This document shows, one piece after another, positions 1 through 5,311 of a stretch of 5,798 nt of DNA. Made by a program: the position numbers and the translations under genes. Origin of the DNA: Dehalococcoidales bacterium (lineage in GTDB: Bacteria > Chloroflexota > Dehalococcoidia > Dehalococcoidales > DAOVUZ01); assembly GCA_030632305.1 (NCBI GenBank), contig DAOVUZ010000042.1:1-5798 (forward strand). Reading direction: 5' to 3'. Position 1 is the stretch's first letter. The number at the start of each line of letters is the position of its first letter. The notes under the pieces are model-generated. The model saw only the letters and a list, made by a program, of their open reading frames with translations, did no database searches and was not told the origin of the DNA.

Positions 1-496
1 GCTCCTTCCCTAAGCCTGATGGGCTGGCAGAAGGATAGGCACAAATAGCATAGACCATTGCCCAGCGACTTATTACCGGCATAAGCACCAGGGTCGACAT
101 CAGTAAAGGCTCAGGCACACTATTCAGTGAGATATATTTAACCAGCAGCAGGCAACAGGCGCCAATAACACCAAAACCACCGACCCGGCTGTCACGCATT
201 ACCTGCCATCTTTCTTCAGGGGTCTTGTGACCACCTATCCCGTCGCAGGTATCAACAAAGCCATCCAGGTGCAATGCGCCGCTAATCATCACCAGGTAAA
301 CAATCAGCAGCACATTAACTATAGCCGAAGGTAGGATAAGCCTTAAAAGCCAGCTGAGCCCGGCTAGAATTAGACCGATAAGCAAGCCGACCACAGGGTA
401 ATAACCTACGGAGCGGACAAATTCCTCCCGACTAGCGTCACGCCCCCAGGGCAATGGTATAGCGGTTAGAAACCGTATCGCAGCCAGTAACGCCAA
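1..496 (-). CDS. cobS: Adenosylcobinamide-GDP ribazoletransferase (cobalamin synthase), N-terminal part
   Basis: CobS is an integral membrane enzyme that joins adenosylcobinamide-GDP to alpha-ribazole (phosphate), the last assembly step of the cobamide nucleotide loop. I translated the minus strand by hand; the frame is open from position 496 to the window edge (165 codons), so the C-terminal third or so is missing. The family signatures are clear: RFLTAIPLP at residues 8-16, ALHLDGFVDTCDG at 74-86 with the acidic residues D78, D82 and D85 expected to bind Mg2+, MRDSRVGGFGV at 100-110, and a late SRWAMVYAI segment followed by an SGLG motif. Hydrophobic stretches at about 30-47 and 58-73 fit membrane helices. 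The start is a TTG two bases after the cobT stop codon. No ATG or GTG lies just upstream in frame, and an AAGGA-type ribosome site sits inside the end of cobT, which suggests translational coupling. Identity is secure; the exact start is less so. Confidence 0.93.
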   Translation of the reverse strand, partial: MALLAAIRFLTAIPLPWGRDASREEFVRSVGYYPVVGLLIGLILAGLSWLLRLILPSAIVNVLLIVYLVMISGALHLDGFVDTCDGIGGHKTPEERWQVMRDSRVGGFGVIGACCLLLVKYISLNSVPEPLLMSTLVLMPVISRWAMVYAICAYPSASPSGLGKE

Positions 497-498
497 CT

Positions 499-1563
499 TT
501 ACTGCTCTTCCTTCTCTGATACCTCGGCCTCGGCAAAGGTGGACATCTCAGCCAACAGCCTAGCTGAAGCCTCAACCAGAAATATTCCTAGGGCGGCACC
601 GGTGCCTTCACCCAGACGCATGTCAAGGGTGAGCAAGGGCTTAAGCCCAAGATGTTCAAGTAATAACCGATGACCTGACTCAGCCGAAAGATGAGCGGCG
701 ATGAGGTAGTCCTTTAATTCTGGTGCTAGCGCAGTAGCAATGAGGGCAGCTGCCCCGGATATAAAGCCATCAATAACTACCGGGATGCGGTGAGCCGCCG
801 CCCCCAGCATCACCCCGGCTAAGCCGCCAATCTCGAAGCCACCTATCTTGGCTAGCACGGTTAAAGGCTGTTTGGGGTCGGGGTGATTTACCGCCAGAGC
901 CCTGGTTATTACCTCTACCTTATGCGTCAATTGTTCATCAGTTATGCCGGTGCCTCTACCAGTCACCTCAGCCACTGGTTTTCCAGTGATAACGGCACAG
1001 ATAGCGGCACTGGGGGTGGTATTACCGATGCCCATATCGCCAGTGCCGACTATATCCAGACCCTTAGCCACCTCGTCTTTTACTATTTCAATCCCGGTCT
1101 CTATCGCTGTTACTGCCTGCTCCTCAGTCATCGCCGCACCAATAGCTATATTCTTGGTGCCGGGAGCAACCTTTCTGGATAACAGGTGAGGGTTGGGTGC
1201 CAGCTCGGATGCCACCCCCATATCAACCACAATAATTCTGATGCCAACATGGCGGGTAATCACATTTATACCGGCTCCACCACCGAGGAAATTATAAACC
1301 ATCTGAGCGGTAACCTCCTGTGGCCAGTTACCGACCTTCTCTGCTACCACCCCATGGTCACCAGCCATAGTAATAATGGCTTTATGCCTGATTTGAGGTA
1401 TAGGCTTAGCTTGAATACCAGCCAGTTGAATAGACAATTCCTCCAGCCTGCCCAGGCTGCCCTGCGGTTTGGTCAGCATGTCCTGCCGTGCTTGAGCCTG
1501 AGCCATTACCCCTTTATCCAGAGGTTTTATCATTCCGATTGTATTGGATAGAAGTTCCGACAT
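499..1563 (-). CDS. cobT: Nicotinate-nucleotide:dimethylbenzimidazole phosphoribosyltransferase
   Basis: This 354-residue protein has the usual CobT length. The family transfers phosphoribose from nicotinate mononucleotide to a lower-ligand base such as 5,6-dimethylbenzimidazole, giving the alpha-ribazole phosphate that CobS uses. Visible hallmarks are KPQGSLGRLE (32-41), the AGDHGV segment (67-72), NFLGGGAGIN (91-100), GTGDMGIGNTTPSAAI (173-188), GGFEIGGLAG (241-250) and RLGEGTGAAL (316-325). E319 corresponds to the catalytic glutamate of Salmonella CobT (Glu317 from memory). The first conserved loop reads GDMGIGNTT; as I recall, many homologues have Glu at that Asp (D176), a conservative change. 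The ATG is supported by an AAGGAGG ribosome site at 1576-1570, six bases away. The gene follows the TrpD-like gene after an 89-base gap and is almost contiguous with cobS. The charged tail (345-354) looks dispensable. Base preference cannot be read from sequence alone. Confidence 0.96.
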   Translation of the reverse strand: MSELLSNTIGMIKPLDKGVMAQAQARQDMLTKPQGSLGRLEELSIQLAGIQAKPIPQIRHKAIITMAGDHGVVAEKVGNWPQEVTAQMVYNFLGGGAGINVITRHVGIRIIVVDMGVASELAPNPHLLSRKVAPGTKNIAIGAAMTEEQAVTAIETGIEIVKDEVAKGLDIVGTGDMGIGNTTPSAAICAVITGKPVAEVTGRGTGITDEQLTHKVEVITRALAVNHPDPKQPLTVLAKIGGFEIGGLAGVMLGAAAHRIPVVIDGFISGAAALIATALAPELKDYLIAAHLSAESGHRLLLEHLGLKPLLTLDMRLGEGTGAALGIFLVEASARLLAEMSTFAEAEVSEKEEQ

Positions 1564-1652
1564 CCTCTTCCTCCTTCATAATCTTGTATTGTTCAAATAT
1601 CACTGTCCAGTTTTCCATTATATCAGACAATATCCTTACATCTCTACACTTC
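1564..1652 (-). promoter_or_regulatory. Intergenic gap with possible extended -10 promoter for cobT-cobS
   Basis: This 89-base gap is the largest between genes downstream of the riboswitch. On the minus strand it contains a perfect TATAAT (1622-1617) preceded by TG one base away, so it reads TGATATAAT (1625-1617), the extended -10 pattern that does not need a good -35 box. I see no convincing -35 hexamer 16-18 bases upstream. A start near 1610 would give a leader of roughly 45 bases before the cobT ATG. The cobT ribosome site AAGGAGG lies at 1576-1570. No terminator hairpin is visible, so readthrough from the upstream genes is expected as well. The promoter is inferred from one motif only. 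Confidence 0.4.
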
Positions 1653-2777
1653 TCACCTCCTCGCTGCATCAATTTCTTTCAGAAGGCAGTCCAGTTTCCT
1701 CAGTCCATCCTCGGGGTTAGAATTTTGAGCCATTACCCATTCCCTCAGCTTGGCAATAGCCCGACCTGATTGGATTATCTCTTGCGCCAGGATGAAGCCT
1801 TCCCTGAGACCTTTAGCCTGTCCCATCAGGTAAAAAATGGGAGCAGCATTAAGGCAGGCAATTTCATACCTTGAACCGAGGTTGTAACCGGTTAATATTC
1901 TCAGGAATTCTAATGCTTCCTCCTTCCGGTCGGTGAAGGGACGAAGGGCATGCTCGCTGGAGCGTTGAATGCTGAAGTCTTCCGGCCTGATAGTGTATGT
2001 TGTAATCTCCCCGCTGTCAGTCAGTTCAGCGATAACCGTCTCCCCCAGGGTCGAGATTTCATCCATGCCCTTTATTCCGTCCCCGTTACCACCGTGAACC
2101 ACCAGGGCTTTTATATAGCCGATTTCTCTCATCGCTTGAGCCACCGGCTTGACCAGGTCTTTGGAGTATACCCCTCTTACACCGTAGCGGGGCAGAGCTG
2201 GATTGGCCAGGGAACCAGCGATATTCAGGGTGGTACCAAAGTGAATCTGGGACAGGATACGGAACAGCGCCTGGGGATGGACTTTGGGACTCATGCCATT
2301 GAAGATACCAATCCCCACTTTTTCAATACTCTGCTTGACAATGTCAAGGTCGCACTCAACATCAACCCCTACTGCCTCCAGGATGTCAATGGCACCGCAG
2401 GTAGAGGTAAGCGCCCTGGCGCCGTGCTTGGCCAGGTAGATGCCGCCGGCGGCGGCAACGACGGCAGCGGTGGTGCTGATATTAAAGGTCTTGAACGAAT
2501 CCATACCGGTGCCGCAGTTTTCAACCAGAGGTTCGGGCACTATCGGTGAAACCTTTTCTGTATCAAGTTCATAGATAGCCTCCCAGGCGCCGGCGATTTC
2601 CTCAGCCGTCTCCCCCTTGGCGGTTAGTTCTACCAGGAAAGCCCCTTGCTGCCAATCTGGCTGCTCGTTTAAGAGCACTTGGCGAAACATGTCCTTCGCC
2701 TCGTCCCGGGCAAGGTCTTTTCCAGTGATGACAGCAGCAACCCTAGCTCCAAAAATCTTTAGCTTGTCATCAAACAT
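1653..2777 (-). CDS. TrpD-family phosphoribosyltransferase, divergent (probably not anthranilate-specific)
   Basis: The 374-residue protein aligns by eye along its length with anthranilate phosphoribosyltransferase (a class IV, nucleoside-phosphorylase-like fold), which normally has about 340 residues. The N-terminal helical domain covers about 1-75. PRPP and Mg2+ motifs follow: GTGMDSFKTFNIST (89-102, normally GTGGDG..TFNIST), KHGAR (117-121, normally KHGNR), TSTCGAIDILEAVG (124-137) and GMDEIS (237-242), which carries the DE pair that binds metal. The conserved FN.LGPL.NP segment reads LNIAGSLANP (184-193). Several acceptor-side residues are therefore changed while the PRPP side is largely kept. 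A charged extension of about 30 residues ends the protein. There are no trp genes nearby; it lies 14 bases after the dehydrogenase and before cobT, behind a cobalamin riboswitch. The ATG has an AGGAG site at 2788-2784. Family membership is firm. The substrate is unknown; a lower-ligand base is an inference, and plain TrpD remains possible. Confidence 0.85.
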   Translation of the reverse strand: MFDDKLKIFGARVAAVITGKDLARDEAKDMFRQVLLNEQPDWQQGAFLVELTAKGETAEEIAGAWEAIYELDTEKVSPIVPEPLVENCGTGMDSFKTFNISTTAAVVAAAGGIYLAKHGARALTSTCGAIDILEAVGVDVECDLDIVKQSIEKVGIGIFNGMSPKVHPQALFRILSQIHFGTTLNIAGSLANPALPRYGVRGVYSKDLVKPVAQAMREIGYIKALVVHGGNGDGIKGMDEISTLGETVIAELTDSGEITTYTIRPEDFSIQRSSEHALRPFTDRKEEALEFLRILTGYNLGSRYEIACLNAAPIFYLMGQAKGLREGFILAQEIIQSGRAIAKLREWVMAQNSNPEDGLRKLDCLLKEIDAARR

Positions 2778-2791
2778 TTTAGTCTCCTTTC

Positions 2792-3829
2792 TTAAAAGAA
2801 TGTGATGACGGCTTTCAGTCCTTCTCGATTTGCCACATACTCCATGCCCTCCTGTATCTCACCCAGCGGTAGTCGCTTTGTGATAAGCCAGGCAACCGGC
2901 ACCTTGCCCGAAGCTATCAGTCTGAGCGCCGCCGAGTTCTGGGCAGCAGTAGAGCCGTAAGCACCAACAATGGTAAGTTCCTTATAGTGAATCAGGTTTG
3001 TATCTAGAGGAATTTGAGACGTCTCTGGGGGCAATCCTGAAAAGAGACAGAGCCGTCCCCTGGGGGCTAAAAGCTCTGGTAGGGAAGAGACCATAACCTC
3101 GGAACAGGCTATGAGGATGACATCAACCCCTCGGCCTCCGGTCTCCTCCTTAACTACCGCCTCGGTATTTTCCCCATTTATGTCAATCTTTCGGTCAATG
3201 TCTGCCCGCCCGGCCATTGCCAGGCGAGTCGGTAAGCGTTCAGCAACCAGTACTCGTGAGGCTCCCCTGGCCCGAGCCAGCATGGCGTGAAGCAGACCTA
3301 TTGGGCCGGCGCCTAAGATGAGCACGGTATCACCCTCAGTGACACCGGCTAGTTGCTGTCCATTTAGACAACTGGCTAACGGCTCGGCCAAGGCTGCCTC
3401 TTCGTAACTAACTCCCTCTGGTATAAGGTTCACTCCGTCACCAGCAATGCTCTGCGGCGGTACCATCAGGAACTCGGCAAAACCGCCGTCATGATTAAAA
3501 CCAATAATGCCGATGTGCTCACACTGGTTGTCGATACCCCGCCGACAGGCTGGGCAGTGACCACAGCATATGCCAGGGAAAATCTGTACCCTGTCGCCGG
3601 CTTGGAACATGTCACCCTGGGTGCGGCTCTCAACCACTACCCCCGTGACTTCATGCCCCAGTATGCGTGGGTAGTTCGCATCCCGGTGACCGCGCTGAAA
3701 CATTTTTACATCGGTACTGCAGATGGAACATGCCTGAGTTTTCACAACAATGCCACCATCTGGGCATAGTGGCGTTGCCACTTCGTCTAGCGTCAGCCGC
3801 CCGGGGGCTTTCAAGATAGCTGCTTTCAT
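2792..3829 (-). CDS. Zinc-dependent medium-chain alcohol/polyol dehydrogenase
   Basis: This 345-residue protein is a complete member of the zinc-containing medium-chain dehydrogenase family (sorbitol, threonine and related dehydrogenases), which oxidise an alcohol or reduce a carbonyl with NAD(P). Catalytic zinc ligands are visible as C37 (ACSICSTD), the H59-E60 pair (GHE) and E149 (LAEP). The structural zinc lobe has C89, C92, C95 and C103 (the CCGHCPAC stretch, then NQC). The Rossmann motif is GAGPIG (173-178), and the acidic E197 at the end of the next strand suggests NAD rather than NADP. The ATG has a strong GGAGGG site at 3842-3837 with a seven-base spacer. It is the first gene after the cobalamin riboswitch and tandem terminators, and the TrpD-like gene starts 14 bases after its stop. 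No standard nucleotide-loop step needs such an enzyme, so the substrate is unassigned. Aminoacetone/aminopropanol or a lower-ligand precursor are guesses from context. Confidence 0.9.
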   Translation of the reverse strand: MKAAILKAPGRLTLDEVATPLCPDGGIVVKTQACSICSTDVKMFQRGHRDANYPRILGHEVTGVVVESRTQGDMFQAGDRVQIFPGICCGHCPACRRGIDNQCEHIGIIGFNHDGGFAEFLMVPPQSIAGDGVNLIPEGVSYEEAALAEPLASCLNGQQLAGVTEGDTVLILGAGPIGLLHAMLARARGASRVLVAERLPTRLAMAGRADIDRKIDINGENTEAVVKEETGGRGVDVILIACSEVMVSSLPELLAPRGRLCLFSGLPPETSQIPLDTNLIHYKELTIVGAYGSTAAQNSAALRLIASGKVPVAWLITKRLPLGEIQEGMEYVANREGLKAVITFF

Positions 3830-3836
3830 AAGCTAT

Positions 3837-3842
3837 CCCTCC
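3837..3842 (-). promoter_or_regulatory. Ribosome binding site of the dehydrogenase
   Basis: GGAGGG on the minus strand ends seven bases before the ATG at 3829. It is followed by AUAGCUUAUG. The site and spacer are complementary to parts of the upstream terminator arms: AGGGAU can pair with AUCCCU, and UAGCUUA with UAAGCUA. The element that ends transcription could therefore also mask this site, though that is inferred only from complementarity. Confidence 0.75.
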
Positions 3843-3851
3843 AATAAATAC

Positions 3852-3885
3852 AAAAAATCCCTAAACTAGATTTAGCTTAGGGATT
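3852..3885 (-). terminator. Intrinsic terminator 2 (proximal to the dehydrogenase)
   Basis: On the minus strand the arm AAUCCCUAAGCUA pairs with UAGUUUAGGGAUU around an AAUC loop. The stem is 13 base pairs with one G-U pair, and it runs straight into a U tract (positions 3857-3852 are all U in the RNA). The other strand shows no U tract after the hairpin, so orientation is clear. It ends about 22 bases before the dehydrogenase ATG. It is a close relative of terminator 1, with a different loop and a two-pair inner-stem change that keeps pairing. Confidence 0.85.
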
Positions 3886-3900
3886 CTCATCCAATAATAG

Positions 3901-3934
3901 AAAAATCCCTAAACCGAACTCGGCTTAGGGATTT
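3901..3934 (-). terminator. Intrinsic terminator 1 (proximal to the riboswitch)
   Basis: On the minus strand the arm AAAUCCCUAAGCCG pairs with CGGUUUAGGGAUUU around an AGUU loop, a 14-base-pair stem with one G-U pair, ending in a five-U run (3905-3901). It begins about 40 bases after the riboswitch P1 stem, the normal place for the expression platform of a transcription-terminating riboswitch. It also blocks readthrough from cbiB-cobD. The 5' arm can pair with a heptamer inside the riboswitch core, a possible antiterminator. Confidence 0.85.
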
Positions 3935-3973
3935 GCCATCTCCCCCAGCCCTTTTCCCCGAGGCTCTTAATTA

Positions 3974-4144
3974 CTTGTTGGCAGGTCTTCTGGCTCTTAG
4001 ATCAACCTACTCCTTGACGCCTTCCCGTTTCGCTTAAGCAAAACAGTGGCACTGTATCAAGTTTCGTCCCTAATCACAGCGGCGGGACCGCACCCGACTT
4101 TCACGGGTTTCCCTTTTAAGCTTCTATTTCAAAGTACCGACAAG
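3974..4144 (-). ncRNA. Cobalamin riboswitch
   Basis: On the minus strand this 171-base element carries the conserved blocks of the adenosylcobalamin-class aptamer in the right order: GGGAAACCCGUG (4113-4102), CCCGCCGCUGUGA (4086-4074), the B12-box core GCCACUG (4050-4044), GGGAAGGCG (4026-4018) and AGCCAGAAGACCUGCC (3995-3980). The ends form a P1 stem: CUUGUCGGU (4144-4136) pairs with GCCAACAAG (3982-3974), with one mismatch and one wobble. Two terminators follow, so ligand binding should reduce transcription of the dehydrogenase, TrpD-like gene, cobT and cobS. The segment 3973-3935 between aptamer and terminator is purine-rich with no strong structure that I can see. Identity is essentially certain; subclass and ligand preference (adenosyl or other upper ligand) are not determined. 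Confidence 0.96.
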
Positions 4145-4167
4145 CGCTCTTCTTAAAGAGTCAATAT

Positions 4168-4196
4168 AGCTTATCAAATAATTCAGAATTTGTCAA
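4168..4196 (-). promoter_or_regulatory. Sigma70-like promoter of the riboswitch-controlled operon
   Basis: A perfect -35 hexamer TTGACA lies at 4196-4191. Seventeen bases downstream is TAAGCT (4173-4168), a weak -10 match. A better hexamer, TATATT (4168-4163), is present but spaced 22 bases from this -35. A start near 4160 would place the 5' end just ahead of the riboswitch P1 stem at 4144, as expected. The stop codon of the upstream cobD (TGA, 4195-4193) lies inside the -35 box. Confidence 0.6.
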
Positions 4197-5311
4197 CCAG
4201 TACTGGTACCTGATTCTCCCTTGCCCTTCAACGCTTCTATGGTAGCGATGAGCTTCTGGCACTCAGGCATGGTCCGCGGCGCAATACGGATATACTCGGG
4301 CAAGCCAAAAGAAGTGCAATCACGAACCAGCATACCATGTCTGAGCAAGGCGGTGTGAAAGGCTTTGGCACTGGCTACTTCTATCAGGAAGAAATTTGTC
4401 TTCGATGGAACTACAGTAAAGCCGAGTCGGCAAAGCTCGTCGGTTAGGAACTGCTTTGCCTGCTTGATGTTTAACTCACACCGCTTGAGATGCTCGGTGT
4501 TCTTTAGCGCAATAACCCCTGCCTTTTGAGCCACTACATTGACATTCCATGGGGGACAGACCTTGCGTAGATTCTGGATAATCTCCTGGCTGGCGATGGC
4601 GTAGCCCAGGCGCAGCCCGGCTAAAGCATAGTCCTTAGTCATAGAACGTAGAATAATCACGTTGCTTCGGGAAATAAGGTCGGCGGAACGCCAGCTTCCC
4701 TCAGTAAAAGCGATGTATGCCTCATCCAGGATGAACAAACTATCCCTGCTGGAATCTAAAACCATCTCAACCTGTGGCTGAGAAAGGTATTGACCGGTGG
4801 GGTTATTGGGATTACAGATAAAAATCCCTCTGGGGCGGCATTGCCTGATGGTGCTTGCCGTCTCCTCCATCCTAAAGGCAAAGTAGTCTTCAGTTTTTCC
4901 CCATTGCTTGAGAATCTTGGCACCGACCACTTGGCAGGCAATCTCGTATTCACCAAAGGTTGGTTCAAGGATTAATACTGAGTCGCCGCGCCCAAAGTAT
5001 GTGGTAGCAATGAGCCGGATAAGTTCCATGGAGCCGCTTCCGGCTAGGATATTATCTGGAGCTACCCCCAGTTTTTCTGAGAGGCACTGCTTGAGCTCGG
5101 TTGACTCAGAATCAGGGTAACGGTCAATGACAATGGTATCAAAAATCTCCTTTATCCCCGGCGGCGGTGGGAAGGGGTTGGAGTTGACGCTAAAATCAAT
5201 AACTTCCTCGGGAGTAAGCCCCATAGCCTCAAGCTCAGCCCAATTTGGTCCGCCATGAGGACAAATTTTCAGATTTTCTACCTCGGGTTTAGGTTTAGGC
5301 AATAATGACAA
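4193..5311 (-). CDS. cobD: L-threonine-O-3-phosphate decarboxylase (CobD-type, PLP-dependent)
   Basis: This 372-residue, fold-type I PLP enzyme of the HisC/CobD group has the length of CobD. CobD decarboxylates threonine phosphate to (R)-1-amino-2-propanol phosphate, the linker that CbiB attaches to the corrin ring. Visible features are the N-terminal HGG (19-21), FSVNSNPFPPP (40-50), NPNNPTG (167-173), DEAY (196-199), the PLP lysine K226 in SMTKDYALAGLRLGYA, R234 and the terminal RIAPR (342-346) that holds the substrate carboxylate. HisC shares most of these, so the assignment rests on context: it overlaps cbiB by 17 bases and sits among cob genes with no his genes in view. The start is a TTG. 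An in-frame TGA lies three codons upstream, and GGGGGTG seven bases before the TTG is a plausible ribosome site; another TTG three codons later is less well placed. Serine phosphate as an alternative substrate, as in norcobamide makers, cannot be excluded. Confidence 0.88.
   Translation of the reverse strand: MSLLPKPKPEVENLKICPHGGPNWAELEAMGLTPEEVIDFSVNSNPFPPPPGIKEIFDTIVIDRYPDSESTELKQCLSEKLGVAPDNILAGSGSMELIRLIATTYFGRGDSVLILEPTFGEYEIACQVVGAKILKQWGKTEDYFAFRMEETASTIRQCRPRGIFICNPNNPTGQYLSQPQVEMVLDSSRDSLFILDEAYIAFTEGSWRSADLISRSNVIILRSMTKDYALAGLRLGYAIASQEIIQNLRKVCPPWNVNVVAQKAGVIALKNTEHLKRCELNIKQAKQFLTDELCRLGFTVVPSKTNFFLIEVASAKAFHTALLRHGMLVRDCTSFGLPEYIRIAPRTMPECQKLIATIEALKGKGESGTSTG

Noticed and set aside
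883..1551. Several overlapping plus-strand open frames of 80-120 codons
   Set aside because: All are antisense to the well-conserved part of cobT and overlap one another in different frames; none resembles a known protein.
1950..2549. A 199-codon open frame on the plus strand with ATG start
   Set aside because: It lies wholly inside the TrpD-like gene on the other strand, whose protein shows conserved family motifs throughout. The plus-strand translation shows no recognisable domain or hydrophobic pattern.
3491..3769. A 92-codon plus-strand open frame
   Set aside because: Antisense to the zinc-binding region of the dehydrogenase. The cysteine and glycine codons there explain the lack of stops.
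3852..3934. CRISPR-like or mobile-element repeat, because two near-identical palindromes occur in tandem
   Set aside because: There are only two copies, the inner stems and loops differ with preserved pairing, both end in U tracts in the same direction, and they sit where a riboswitch expression platform belongs.
3935..3973. A further hairpin between the riboswitch and terminator 1 (AGCC with GGCU)
   Set aside because: Only about four base pairs around a long loop, too weak to claim.
4756..5120. Short open frames on both strands within cobD
   Set aside because: The cobD frame has a continuous match to PLP-enzyme motifs across this span, so the others are shadows.
4193..5311. Histidinol-phosphate aminotransferase (HisC) as the identity of the PLP enzyme
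   Set aside because: The motifs alone would allow it, but the overlap with cbiB, the cob-gene neighbourhood and the lack of his genes favour CobD. It is kept as a minor alternative.
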